A DNA stretch of 64,000 nucleotides from a bacterium (GCA_031082145.1 JAVHLP010000001.1:427831-491830); one strand, 5' to 3'. Shown: positions 1 to 8,232, counted from the first letter of the stretch. Notes: generated from the sequence alone by a model not told the origin. Program-made: numbers and translations.

Positions 1-212
1 CCGTTCGGCCCCAGGATGCCGAATATCTCACCCCGGCGAACCTCGAAGCTGACGTCGTTCACAGCCCGGATGTCCTTTGGCCGCAGCCGGGCGTACTTCC
101 ACCGCCCGGCCAGGCCCCGGTACTCCGGCAGGTAGGCCAGCGTCTCATCTTTCTCCCGGAACGTCTTGCGAACCGCAGTGGCGGCCGCTGCGGGGACACC
201 GTTTCCTGACAC
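1..212 (-). CDS. ABC transporter ATP-binding protein (5' part only)
   Basis: The gene runs off the left edge; about 70 N-terminal codons are visible. They end in the start of a Walker A loop (GILGPNG) after a typical NDVSFEVRRGEIFG stretch, so this is an ABC ATPase. The long N-terminus before the Walker region (LAYLPEYRGLAGRW, then RPKDIRAVNDVSF) resembles ATPases of ABC-2-type exporters, but the substrate cannot be told. The GTG start at 212 is set by GGAGGT eight bases upstream. The gene is preceded by a 255-nt leader with a promoter, a short leader ORF and a terminator-like hairpin, which suggests attenuation control. Confidence 0.85.
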   Translation of the reverse strand, partial: MSGNGVPAAAATAVRKTFREKDETLAYLPEYRGLAGRWKYARLRPKDIRAVNDVSFEVRRGEIFGILGPN

Positions 213-252
213 GGGTTAGCACCTCCACAAGAACTCAAGGAACACGGGCACG

Positions 253-331
253 AAAAAGGGACCACGTCTCGCAAGTCGGAGCGAACCGGGGTCCCCGTTC
301 CGGCAAGGGGAAGAGCAAGGACCACGGGTCC
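253..331 (-). terminator. terminator/attenuator hairpins in leader of ABC gene
   Basis: Read on the minus strand, GGACC-CGT-GGTCC (331-319) forms a perfect five-pair hairpin. Downstream, GGGACC (295-290) can pair with GGTCCC (263-258), which is followed at once by five Ts (257-253), as in an intrinsic terminator. The GGACC/GGTCC arms are shared, so the two structures could exchange partners. The element lies 40 nt before the ABC start and downstream of a translated-looking 12-codon ORF. Attenuation is inference; the inverted repeats and T-run are seen directly. Confidence 0.55.
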
Positions 332-392
332 GCTTCTCAGCCGACCGGTGGCCCCGCTGACTAAGATGGGAGCCAGGCGGACAGGTCGGCCG

Positions 393-431
393 TCACGCGA
401 ACGGGCGACGATCGAGCAGCCTCATTCGCAT
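393..431 (-). CDS. 12-aa leader peptide MRMRLLDRRPFA
   Basis: ATG at 431 is preceded by a GGGGG ribosome site five bases upstream and the ORF ends in TGA at 393. Four of twelve residues are arginine. It lies between a near-consensus promoter and the terminator-like hairpins, 180 nt before the ABC ATPase start. Short Arg-rich leader peptides ahead of antibiotic-resistance genes commonly sense ribosome stalling. That role here is inference from position. Confidence 0.45.
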   Translation of the reverse strand: MRMRLLDRRPFA

Positions 432-473
432 CACGGCCCCCTTTCGCCCGGATCGTATGGCAAGTTCTCCCGC

Positions 474-503
474 ATTATACCTCCGGCCCCGGGGGGCTGT
501 CAA
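474..503 (-). promoter_or_regulatory. sigma-A promoter for the ABC leader
   Basis: On the minus strand TTGACA (503-498) and TATAAT (479-474) are separated by 18 bases, a perfect match at both hexamers. It overlaps the 3' end of the HD-GYP gene and would start transcription near 467, giving a leader of about 255 nt. Confidence 0.75.
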
Positions 504-1674
504 CTCCACCTTCACCATCACCGGGGTGCCCTCCCGGGAACCCGCGAGCAGAACGGGGAATAGCGGGTCGTGGCAACTCCATTGGGAGCCCCGTGCAGTC
601 CCCCCGTGCCCCTGGCCCTGAAGACGGCACCACCCTCCTGCCCCCCGGATGCTCGCCGGGGCCCGCCTGTTTGCCGTAGACCAGCCTTGCTCCCAGCTCA
701 ACCAGCCCGCAATCGAGAGCGCATTCCACCATCGCCCGATCCCATTGCCTACCCCGGTGTCTCCGCAGGAGCGACTCGGTGACCGCCACCGTGCGCCCGA
801 GCCGGTATGGCCGGGTGCTGAGCATGGCCTCTATGCCGTCGGCCAGGCCCACAACCCGTGCCGTAAGGGGAATCGCCTCCCCCGCCAAGCCGTCTGGATA
901 ACCCTTGCCATCCCAGCGTTCGTGGTGACTGCGAACGCAGGGCAAGATCGCCCGCATGGACCGCATGGGTTCCAGGATGCGAACGCCCGTGAGGCAATGC
1001 CCCTGTACCAGGACTCTCTCAGCCCGGCTGAGGGGGCCTGGTTTCCTGAGCACGGCGTCAGGGACTCCGATCTTGCCGACATCGTGCAACAAGGCCCCGG
1101 TCACGGCATCGTCGCGGTTCTGCTGAGACAAGCCCAGATCCGTCGCCAGGGCATCGGCGAGCAGCGAGACTCGCCGGGAGTGGCCGGCCGTGTAGGCATC
1201 CCTTGCCTCGACGGCTTGGGCGAATCCCAGCAGCACTTGTCCCACCTGCTGTCCCAGTTCCTCCCAAAGATACCTCCGTTGGAGTTGGGTCTCAACAGCC
1301 GCCGCCAGTTCCTGCGACGAAAGGGGCCTGAACAATAAGGCATCGGCGCCGGCCTCGATGAGGCGAGCTCGTGTGGCGGGCGACAGCTCGCCGGCAATCA
1401 CAATTGCCGGCACGAGACCTCCCCGGCCATCCCCCTTTCGCACCGGGAAGCGACTGCAGAAGTCCTGCCGGGAGAGAGGCTGGTCGGTCAACACAATGAG
1501 ATCGGCCTGCGCGTTCAGGGACTCGGAACCGGCGACGACCGCCGCCGGCCGGACGATCACCACCCTGACGCCGGGCCGGGCGGCCTTCAGTTCCCGGCAC
1601 AGCTGCCGGGAACTCCCGGCGTCGGCGACGACCATTACGGTTGGCTGTCTATCACGCACTACCCGTGACAGCAT
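475..1674 (-). CDS. HD-GYP domain protein, probable c-di-GMP phosphodiesterase
   Basis: Residues 1-130 resemble a receiver-like domain (VMVVADAGS, then AGADALLFRPLSS) but the usual phosphoacceptor pattern is not obvious. Residues about 140-330 form an HD-GYP domain, with the HD pair at 197-198 in LLHDVGKIG and GYP at 258-260 in HHERWDGKGYPDGL. HD-GYP proteins hydrolyse cyclic di-GMP in the cytoplasm; the motif residues are present, so activity is plausible. The last 60 residues are Gly/Pro/Arg-rich and look non-conserved. ATG at 1674 has GGAGGG eight bases upstream. The gene stands alone; the bases between it and the ligase gene hold nothing I recognise. Confidence 0.88.
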   Translation of the reverse strand: MLSRVVRDRQPTVMVVADAGSSRQLCRELKAARPGVRVVIVRPAAVVAGSESLNAQADLIVLTDQPLSRQDFCSRFPVRKGDGRGGLVPAIVIAGELSPATRARLIEAGADALLFRPLSSQELAAAVETQLQRRYLWEELGQQVGQVLLGFAQAVEARDAYTAGHSRRVSLLADALATDLGLSQQNRDDAVTGALLHDVGKIGVPDAVLRKPGPLSRAERVLVQGHCLTGVRILEPMRSMRAILPCVRSHHERWDGKGYPDGLAGEAIPLTARVVGLADGIEAMLSTRPYRLGRTVAVTESLLRRHRGRQWDRAMVECALDCGLVELGARLVYGKQAGPGEHPGGRRVVPSSGPGARGDCTGLPMELPRPAIPRSARGFPGGHPGDGEGGVDSPPGPEV

Positions 1675-1961
1675 CCGTTCTGCCCTCCACCCCGACGCAG
1701 ACCACAGAACTTACCCTCACTCAGACTATGCCTCGCAATTCTGGATTCGGCAAATATCGCCAGACTCCTGCTATTCGGACTAATACCGCGGGTGGGCGTA
1801 GCCGGAAGCGGTGATCTGCCCTGGCGGCCCCATACGGCCCCCAAGAGGGTGAAATGGCGGGGCAGGAGTAAGGCCTCGCCGGGAAGGGGATGAGCGGCTG
1901 GAACTGACACACGACGACCGGGACCGACAGCGCCGGAACCGGCCGCGGGACCGGGGTTCCC

Positions 1962-3677
1962 TCAGAGCGGCGCCAAGGCCCCCCGCAGAAACCGTTCGCG
2001 GCAGAGGCTGCGCTGCAGCTTGCCGGAACTGGTCTTGGGTACTGTTCCGGGCGCCACCAGCACCACCTCCCGTGGCGTTACACCGCAGACCTGCAATACC
2101 CGCCGGCGGATGGACCGGCCGAGCCCCGAGGGGTCGTCGGTGCGGGCTTCGGCCACCACGACAATCGACTCCTTGCCCTTGTCGCCTCCCACGCCAAAGG
2201 CGATCACGTTGCCGGCCCTCACCCCCTCCATGGCGCCCACCGCGCGCTCGAGGTCCTCGGGGAAGATGTTGCGTCCTCCGATGATAATGACGTCCTTGAG
2301 TCGCCCGCAGAGCACCAACTCCGGCGACCCGCCGTCGGGGGCCGGAACCAGGTATGCCAGGTCTCCGGTCCGTAACCACCCGTCGTGAAACATGCCCGCC
2401 CGGAGGTCCGGCCGCTTGTAGTAACCCGTGGTCACCGAGGTGCCCCGCAGTTCCAGTTCGCCAACCTGACGTTCGGCCAGCTCCTCACCTGTCTGGGGGT
2501 CACAGACGCGCATCTCCAGGCCGGGCACCGGGCGGCCCAGCAAGGGCAGGCGCCGCGTCGTGGGAAGGCCGGGATCGGCGGGATGGGCCACTCCCTCCGA
2601 CTCAAGCGCTACCCGGTCAACCGTATCGCAGGCCATCCCGCGCATGAGGGGCGGGAAGGTTCCCCCTAGGGTCACCTCGGCCATGCCGAAGCCGCAGAAT
2701 ACGGCCTCCGGCCGGAAGCCGTGGGGAGCGGCCGTGGCCACGAAGGCCTCAACGGCATCGGGATCCACCGGCTCGGCCCCGCTGAGAGCAAGGCGAACAG
2801 TCGACAGATCGAGGCGCTCGCCGGTGTCGTTCATCCGCCGGAGGGCGCGGGTGGCCAGCACCCAGGAGAAGTTCGGGCCCGCGGTGACGGTGCCCCGGTG
2901 TTCGCTCAACCAGCGCATCCAATCGCCCGGACTACTGAGGAAGTCTTGGGGCGAGGCCAGCACCAGTTCACAGCCGATGGTCATCGGCACCGAGAGCAGC
3001 CCGATCAACCCCATGTCGTGGTACAGGGGCGCCCAGGACACCAGTGTGTCGCCCGGTTCGATGCCGGCCGCCGCGACCATGGCGTCGAGGTTAGCGGCGA
3101 CCACGTGGTGGGGCAGCATCACGCCCTTGGGGTCGGAAGTCGAACCCGAGGTGAACTGCAGGATGGCCAGGCGCCGGGAGTCCTCGGGCACTTCCTGCAG
3201 ATCGTCGGTGGTCGCCCGTCCCGGCCCGGGCTGCACTTCACCCAGCAGGACCACTCTGGGGTCACCGGGGGCAGGCCGGTAGAAGGCGGCCAGATCAGGA
3301 TCCAGCAACAGCAGCCCGATGTCGCCGCAGCCGAGCAAGGCCCGGATCTGGGCCAGGAACTCCTCAACGCCGCCCGCCCGCAAGGGCAGCGGCAGGACGG
3401 TGAGGCAGGCGCCGGCCAGCCAGACCGCCTGTATGGCGGTTACCATCATCCGGCTGGTCAGTCCCAGAACGGCGACGTGGTCGCCCGGTGCCACCCCCAA
3501 CACCTGCAGGTTGGCGGCGACCCCGCGGGCCTCCTCGTGTAGGCCGGCCCACGACACCCTGGGAGCGCCACCGCGGGCGGCCGAACCGACGAGTGTAAGA
3601 CCGTGCGGGCGGCTGGCCGCCCGCCGGATGCGGGTCTCCAGGCAGTCCGGCCGCGCTTGACAGCCGTCAGCGATCAT
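1962..3677 (-). CDS. AMP-dependent synthetase/ligase, fatty acyl-AMP ligase type
   Basis: A 571-residue adenylate-forming enzyme. The P-loop TSGSTSDPKG lies at about 176-185, followed by YHDMGLIG, the GFGMAEVTL A5-type region, and the C-terminal lysine motif SSGKLQR. The YHDMGLIG plus LPLPLR pattern and overall length match the fatty acyl-AMP ligase (FAAL/FadD32-like) branch, which activates fatty acids as acyl-AMP, usually for a polyketide or peptide synthase or an acyl carrier protein. No such partner is nearby, so the acceptor is unknown. The start at 3677 lacks a strong ribosome site; nearby in-frame starts cannot be excluded. Confidence 0.82.
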   Translation of the reverse strand: MIADGCQARPDCLETRIRRAASRPHGLTLVGSAARGGAPRVSWAGLHEEARGVAANLQVLGVAPGDHVAVLGLTSRMMVTAIQAVWLAGACLTVLPLPLRAGGVEEFLAQIRALLGCGDIGLLLLDPDLAAFYRPAPGDPRVVLLGEVQPGPGRATTDDLQEVPEDSRRLAILQFTSGSTSDPKGVMLPHHVVAANLDAMVAAAGIEPGDTLVSWAPLYHDMGLIGLLSVPMTIGCELVLASPQDFLSSPGDWMRWLSEHRGTVTAGPNFSWVLATRALRRMNDTGERLDLSTVRLALSGAEPVDPDAVEAFVATAAPHGFRPEAVFCGFGMAEVTLGGTFPPLMRGMACDTVDRVALESEGVAHPADPGLPTTRRLPLLGRPVPGLEMRVCDPQTGEELAERQVGELELRGTSVTTGYYKRPDLRAGMFHDGWLRTGDLAYLVPAPDGGSPELVLCGRLKDVIIIGGRNIFPEDLERAVGAMEGVRAGNVIAFGVGGDKGKESIVVVAEARTDDPSGLGRSIRRRVLQVCGVTPREVVLVAPGTVPKTSSGKLQRSLCRERFLRGALAPL

Positions 3678-3816
3678 AGCGCCGGGGGCCGGACGTGGCG
3701 GCCCCGGGTCGGGTCAGGGATGTCCTGGGCACTGACACAGCCTGCCTTCGGGTTCGGTATCGGGTGCCTCGCCAAGTGGCAAGCTCCCTGGCTCCATGTA
3801 TAACCTGCCGAGCCAG

Positions 3817-3840
3817 CCAATGTCAAGGACGCCTGTGGAG
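3817..3840. repeat. left flanking direct repeat of IS-like element
   Basis: A 24-base stretch whose core AGGACGCCTGTGG (3826-3838) recurs in the same orientation at 6011-6023. The flanking bases are also nearly the same (CCAATGTCA versus CCATTGAC). The two copies bracket the element ends. Members of the IS1202 group are known for unusually long target duplications, which fits this length. Confidence 0.6.
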
Positions 3841-3849
3841 CGTTGTGAC

Positions 3850-3895
3850 CGGACAGCGATATTGTCACGCTGTAAGCGGACAGCGACAATGTCAC
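3850..3895. repeat. left-end repeats of IS-like element
   Basis: Two tandem copies: CGGACAGCGATATTGTCAC (3850-3868) and CGGACAGCGACAATGTCAC (3877-3895), separated by eight bases. Their reverse complements occur three times at 5914-6004. Multiple short repeats at each end are typical binding sites for a transposase. Confidence 0.7.
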
Positions 3896-3932
3896 CATGA
3901 GGGCGTTAGAGGGTTGTCGGAACCCACGCCTA

Positions 3933-5429
3933 TTACATCTCGGGCGGAGACACAGCTGCGCGACGAGAACGCCGCTTCCACCTGGCCAAGGCCAGACCCA
4001 GGACGACGCCGGCAACCGCCAGCACGGCGGCCCCGATGATAAGGGCCGGAGCCCTGCTGGCCGGCGCGCTCACCACCAGCACGGTGTAGGTGGCCCGGGG
4101 CAGGTAACGGGCAAGAGTGGGACCGATCGCCCCCGGCTCGAATACGTCGTCCGGGGCCCAAGAGTAGGCCTGATACGTGGGGATCAGGGTGACGCCAGCC
4201 GTGAAAGCCTCGGCCAGGCTTGGCGGGACCCCCTCGGGGACGGGCTGTTCCTCCGAGGACCCCTCAACTGCCGCCAGCAACTCCGAGAGTTGAGTTTCGT
4301 CCGGACCCTCGGCCGCGAACCCGGCCGCAGCGTTCCGGACCGCCTGTGTTGCCTCCTCGGCCAGCCGCTCTAGCCTGGCGGCGGTTAGCGTGGCCGCTCC
4401 CTCGAAAGCCACCGCGAGACAAAAGGCACCCTCCAGCGGCAGCCCGCCGGTTAGCTCCCGGCGTGGTCTTAGCCCGGGGGGCGCGACGCCCAGTAGCCGG
4501 GGCAGGGCCAGTTGGAGCCCCAGGGCCAGAAGGGAGCCATCGTCTTCCTCGATGCCGTCGACCGCCAGACCCACGAGGATGAGCGGCTTGCCGAAACCGG
4601 GCAAGGACAGATGGGCAATGGGCGGCGGGGCAAGGGATACCTGTCGCCGCGCAGGAGGCGGCCCGGCGGGCACTTGATCCAGTGCCGTGCTCAGTTCAGC
4701 TGCCAGCGTGGCCTCCTCAACGTTGGCCACCACGACGATCATGAGGCGCTCCGGCGAATACTCCCGGGCCATGAAGGCAGCCACCGCGTCCATCATAACC
4801 GTCGTGACGGGAACCTCGAATAGCTGCTGCTCGTACGCTGTGCCGCGATACACCTGTTGGTGAAAGGCGTTCATGGCTGCGGCGAGCCGGTTTGAGGTCA
4901 TGTACTCCAGTTCCCGGGCCATGCGCGCGTGGATCTCCTCGCGGAAAGCCTGTCCGCAGAGGAGAAGGGGGAACAGCGCCTCCACGAGCCACCGCAGGGC
5001 CTCGGGAACTAGCTCGTCCGTCACGACGACCTCAAACTGGGTATGGAACGGGCCGGACCATCCGTTGAACCTGCCCCCCGCCTGCCAGACCGCCTCGGAC
5101 AGCGAGCGGCCGCCGGCCAGCGGGTTGCGGAACACCATGTGCTCGGCGATGTGCGCGCAGTGTGTCTCTTCCGGCCTTTGGTCGCCGGCCCCGGCCAGCA
5201 TGACTGCAAAGATGGCTCCCATGCCGGGCGCGTCCGGGGCCTTGTGCAGCAGGAGAGTTCCAGCTACCTCCCGCCGGGAGAACCCGGCGGGGACCCGGCT
5301 GGAGCCCGCAGCGCCCGTCGCGCCGGAGGGGAGAAGCAGTAGAGCCACCAGGGAGGATGCCAGGGACGTCCGCAGCAGGCGCGTCGCCAACTCCGGCCGC
5401 CGCCCCGCCGGGCTAGCCCTCATCCCCAT
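3933..5429 (-). CDS. M16 (insulinase-like) metallopeptidase, membrane anchored
   Basis: Counting from the ATG at 5504, the zinc motif HxxEH (HIAEH) is at 118-122 and the distal Glu lies in ARELEYM at about 198-200, the spacing of the M16 family. A hydrophobic signal sequence (SLVALLLLPSGATGAAG) precedes the domain. The C-terminus has a single membrane segment (ALIIGAAVLAVAGVVLGLAL) followed by RWKRRSRR, so the peptidase should face outside and be anchored at its C-terminus. I prefer ATG at 5429, behind GGAGGGGGAG, over ATG 5504, whose ribosome site is only two bases away. The gene is 37 bp inside the left-end repeats of the IS-like element and reads opposite to the transposase remnant. Confidence 0.82.
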   Translation of the reverse strand: MGMRASPAGRRPELATRLLRTSLASSLVALLLLPSGATGAAGSSRVPAGFSRREVAGTLLLHKAPDAPGMGAIFAVMLAGAGDQRPEETHCAHIAEHMVFRNPLAGGRSLSEAVWQAGGRFNGWSGPFHTQFEVVVTDELVPEALRWLVEALFPLLLCGQAFREEIHARMARELEYMTSNRLAAAMNAFHQQVYRGTAYEQQLFEVPVTTVMMDAVAAFMAREYSPERLMIVVVANVEEATLAAELSTALDQVPAGPPPARRQVSLAPPPIAHLSLPGFGKPLILVGLAVDGIEEDDGSLLALGLQLALPRLLGVAPPGLRPRRELTGGLPLEGAFCLAVAFEGAATLTAARLERLAEEATQAVRNAAAGFAAEGPDETQLSELLAAVEGSSEEQPVPEGVPPSLAEAFTAGVTLIPTYQAYSWAPDDVFEPGAIGPTLARYLPRATYTVLVVSAPASRAPALIIGAAVLAVAGVVLGLALARWKRRSRRAAVSPPEM

Positions 5430-5591
5430 CTGACGCCAACTCCCCCTCCGGCTGAGAGGCAGCCAGTCTGTGCCAGTACTGGCATTACGACGCTCGCCCG
5501 CCATTTCCTCCCTGGCCGCCCGGGGCCACTTCGGGCTCTCCTATTGCGCAGGTGAGGCCGTCATTCGTCGCCGTGATGCTCACATCCCCGT

Positions 5592-5823
5592 ATGGCGGTC
5601 CACGAGAAGGTAGTCGGACTGGTCGGTGGCCTGCTGAAGGACGCCACTGTGAGCACGTGGCCGATCTCGTGGCCGAGAGGCATGGGGTCAGGGTTTCTGC
5701 ACGAGGGGTTCGTAGGATACTTGACCGGGCGAAACTTAGACACCGTCACACCCGCAACAGCACGCGCCGGCGGCGGTCCCGGGACCGGATGCCGCAGGAA
5801 GGGCTCCTGGTCCAGTGCGACGC
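5592..5823 (+). pseudogene. ISNCY/IS1202-type transposase remnant
   Basis: The translation HVADLVAERHGVRVSARGVR, then RMPQEGLLVQCDA, matches the end of the helix-turn-helix region and the start of the DDE core of ISNCY (IS1202 group) transposases, where the pattern is usually MPQEGMLVQIDG. The frame closes at a TGA just after this point. The preceding helix region appears split between two frames (VVGLVGGLLKDAT, then HVADLVAE). Most of the catalytic domain is absent. Recognition rests on motif memory only. Confidence 0.6.
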
Positions 5824-5913
5824 GCAGGCGTGACCCGGTGGAGCGCTACTTCGACGAACACTGGGACCGTCACCGGCAGTCGGTCCTCGAGACCTGACAG
5901 CTACCCCCGGGGG

Positions 5914-6004
5914 GTGACAGAATTGCTGTCCGCCTTATCGTCTCAAGGAGGTGACGGAATCGCTGTCCGCATCAAACCTACATAGAGTGACATTCTCGCT
6001 GTCC
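5914..6004. repeat. right-end repeats of IS-like element
   Basis: Three copies in the same orientation: GTGACAGAATTGCTGTCCG (5914-5932), GTGACGGAATCGCTGTCCG (5951-5969) and GTGACATTCTCGCTGTCC (5987-6004). They are inverted relative to the two left-end copies. Confidence 0.7.
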
Positions 6005-6025
6005 ATTGACAGGACGCCTGTGGGG
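6003..6025. repeat. right flanking direct repeat of IS-like element
   Basis: Contains AGGACGCCTGTGG (6011-6023) in the same orientation as the left copy at 3826-3838; flanking bases are also similar, with one indel. Possible relic of a long target-site duplication. Confidence 0.6.
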
Positions 6026-6048
6026 GGCCGCGCTCGGCGGCCTCCCCG

Positions 6049-7131
6049 CTACTCCCAGCGGAACAGTCTCATCGCCAGGACCAGCGACACGGCCAGCCAC
6101 GCTCCCAAAACCGTGAAGTTGGTGGCCGGGGCGTGCAGCGCGGCCCACCCGGTTATCTCCTGGCGCAGGAGGTCGGCCAGATAGGTGAGCGGTATAGCTT
6201 TCATAACCGGCCGGAGGAAGTCGGGCATGACATCAACCGGGAAGAAGATCCCCGAGAGGAACATCATCGGGAACTGAACCAGTTGCACAATCCCCTGCCC
6301 GGCCTCTTCCGACTTGGCGAAGGAGACCAGCAGGTACCCCAGGCTGACAAACATCCCCGCCCCCAGCACGACCAGGCCGATCACTACCAGCCAACTGCCG
6401 ACGACGGTGACCCCGAACACCAGGTGACCGATGGTCAGGATCAGCATGGCCTGGATCAGAGCCATGCTGAGGCGGACGGTGACCTCGCTCGCGATCAGGA
6501 GGGGCCTGGAGAGCGGCGTGGCGTGCAGCTGCCGGAGCACCTTCCGTTCACGCAGACCCACTACCTGAAGAGACCCGAAAAGCCCTAGTTGCATGAGCGC
6601 CATCGCCATCACCCCGGGGAGCAGGAAGTCAATGCCCCTGAGGTCGGTGGTCTGGACAGCCTCCGGCCGGACGGCGAACACCCGGGGCCGGCCGGTCATA
6701 GCCCGCTCCATCTCCTGCAGGATCTCGCCGACAGACGAGATGAGGACCTGGTTCACGGCCTGCTGACGCTGATCGTAGTGGAGAACCACCTGAACCTTTT
6801 CACCCTGGGCCAAGAGGGAGTCAGCCCCGGGCGGGAGGACGATCACCAGCCGGCGGTCGCCCCGCCGCAAGGCCTCGAGCTCGTCTTCCTCGGTCCCCGT
6901 ATGGGTGGAGAAGGCCCCGGTATGGCCAAGAGCGGAGGCCAGTCCCTGAGCGACTTCACCGCCATCGGCAACCAGGCCCACGGGAAACTCGGACGGGGTC
7001 CAGTCGTCACTGAAGATGGTGCCGAAGAGCAGTACGAATACTATGGGGAAAGCCAGAAACCAGAAGAGGGCCATACGGTCTCGGAAGACGTTCCTGGCGT
7101 TCGCCTTGACCAGTTCCAGGTATGTTCTCAC
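6049..7131 (-). CDS. ABC-2 type exporter permease
   Basis: A 360-residue membrane protein. One N-terminal membrane segment (FWFLAFPIVFVLLFGTIF) is followed by an outside loop of about 140 residues and then five hydrophobic segments, the layout of ABC-2 (DrrB/YhgE-like) permeases. It starts four bases inside the preceding ATPase gene (ATGA, 7131-7128), so the two form one exporter. The substrate is unknown; such pairs often export drugs or lipids. Confidence 0.9.
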   Translation of the reverse strand: MRTYLELVKANARNVFRDRMALFWFLAFPIVFVLLFGTIFSDDWTPSEFPVGLVADGGEVAQGLASALGHTGAFSTHTGTEEDELEALRRGDRRLVIVLPPGADSLLAQGEKVQVVLHYDQRQQAVNQVLISSVGEILQEMERAMTGRPRVFAVRPEAVQTTDLRGIDFLLPGVMAMALMQLGLFGSLQVVGLRERKVLRQLHATPLSRPLLIASEVTVRLSMALIQAMLILTIGHLVFGVTVVGSWLVVIGLVVLGAGMFVSLGYLLVSFAKSEEAGQGIVQLVQFPMMFLSGIFFPVDVMPDFLRPVMKAIPLTYLADLLRQEITGWAALHAPATNFTVLGAWLAVSLVLAMRLFRWE

Positions 7132-8045
7132 CCCCGTATCCTCCTCCCGGTGAGCTTGAGGAAGACGTCCTCCAGGGTGGCCCGCCTCGCCGTGAAGTCC
7201 CGCAGCCCCGTCTCCTCGCCGCCGCGGCAGGTCAGGAGCGCTTCCACCGTGCGGCTTACCTGGGTCGTGTACAGGGTGACCATGCCCCCGTTGCGCTCGA
7301 TCCGGGTTACGCCGGGGATCTGCCCGGGCGCCAACTCAGCCGACAGACCGTGGGCCTCGAACTCGACGGCCTGCTCCCGGAAGTGCTCCGCCACCAGGTC
7401 ACGGGGGCTTCCCAGGGCGATGATGCGGCCGTGGTCAATGATGGCTACCCGGTCGCAGAGGCGTTCCGCCTCGTCCATATAGTGAGTGGTGAGGACAACC
7501 GTCTTGTCCCCCTGCTTGAGATCCAGGATGACCTGCCAGAGCATTCTTCTGGCCTGTGGGTCAAGGCCGGTCGTTGGTTCGTCCAGGAACAAAAGCTCTC
7601 CATCCCCGATCATGGCCATGGCGATCGCCAGCCGCTGGGCCTGCCCGCCTGAGAGTTGGTTGGTTAACGAGTGGGCCTTGTCCGCCAGCCCGACCCGGCT
7701 CAGCACTTCCGCCGGCTTCAGGGGTCGGCGGTAGAAACTGGCGAACAGACAAAGGACCTCCCACACCCGAAGCCGGGGGTAGAGCGCAACACTCTGAAGC
7801 TGCATCCCGATTCGAGCCTTCAGCTCCTTCGCGGCCGTCGCCGGGTCCAGGCCCAGCACCGACACATCGCCGGCGTCGCGGCGGCGAAGACCGGCGAGGA
7901 TCTCCACCGTCGTGCTCTTGCCGGCCCCGTTCGGGCCCAGCATGCCGAACACCTCTCCGGCTCGGACGGTGAAGTCGACCCCGGCCACCGCCTCAACGCC
8001 ACCATAGTTCTTCTTGAGCCCGGCTACCACCACGGCCTCGGACAC
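7128..8045 (-). CDS. ABC-2 exporter ATP-binding protein
   Basis: A 305-residue ATPase: Walker A GPNGAGKST at 37-45, signature LSGGQAQRL, Walker B LLFLDEPTTGLDP, and a C-terminal extension (DFTARRATLEDVFLKLTG) typical of DrrA/CcmA-type subunits. A longer reading frame exists upstream, but GTG at 8045 sits seven bases behind GGAGG and matches the family N-terminus. It overlaps the permease gene by ATGA. Its promoter at 8079-8108 is divergent from that of the FmdB gene. Confidence 0.93.
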   Translation of the reverse strand: MSEAVVVAGLKKNYGGVEAVAGVDFTVRAGEVFGMLGPNGAGKSTTVEILAGLRRRDAGDVSVLGLDPATAAKELKARIGMQLQSVALYPRLRVWEVLCLFASFYRRPLKPAEVLSRVGLADKAHSLTNQLSGGQAQRLAIAMAMIGDGELLFLDEPTTGLDPQARRMLWQVILDLKQGDKTVVLTTHYMDEAERLCDRVAIIDHGRIIALGSPRDLVAEHFREQAVEFEAHGLSAELAPGQIPGVTRIERNGGMVTLYTTQVSRTVEALLTCRGGEETGLRDFTARRATLEDVFLKLTGRRIRG

Positions 8046-8078
8046 GGCGCTCCCTCCGCTCCCCAAGCGGACGCCCCT

Positions 8079-8108
8079 ATCATAAGCAGCGCGACCCGGT
8101 CCGGTCAA
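8079..8108 (-). promoter_or_regulatory. sigma-A promoter for the ABC-2 exporter
   Basis: TTGACC (8108-8103) and TATGAT (8084-8079) on the minus strand, spaced 18 bases, about 35 bases before the GTG start. Confidence 0.6.
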
Positions 8109-8172
8109 GAGCCTGACGGCAAGGGCCGGGGGCTGTCCGGCCCCGCGCCTGGACTCAGTCTGCTGACTGGTC

Positions 8173-8201
8173 TTTACGCGCGCTCGCTCAGGGGCTAGAA
8201 T
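8173..8201 (+). promoter_or_regulatory. sigma-A promoter for the FmdB-like gene
   Basis: TTTACG (8173-8178), 17-base spacer, TAGAAT (8196-8201); start of transcription near 8208 and GTG start at 8233. Confidence 0.55.
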
Positions 8202-8232
8202 AGGCGCAGCAGTACTGACGGGGGAGATGCGA

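Larger units (their letters stand above)
3841..6004. mobile_element. decayed IS1202/ISNCY-like element carrying an M16 peptidase gene
   Basis: The segment has two copies of CGGACAGCGAYAWTGTCAC-like sequence at its left end and three inverted copies (GTGACANNNTCGCTGTCC) at its right end. A truncated transposase reading frame lies near the right end and near-identical direct repeats lie outside. Inside, on the opposite strand, lies an apparently intact M16 peptidase gene. The arrangement looks like one inserted unit of about 2.2 kb in which most of the transposase has been lost or replaced. An alternative is two solo ends flanking an unrelated gene. Confidence 0.55.
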
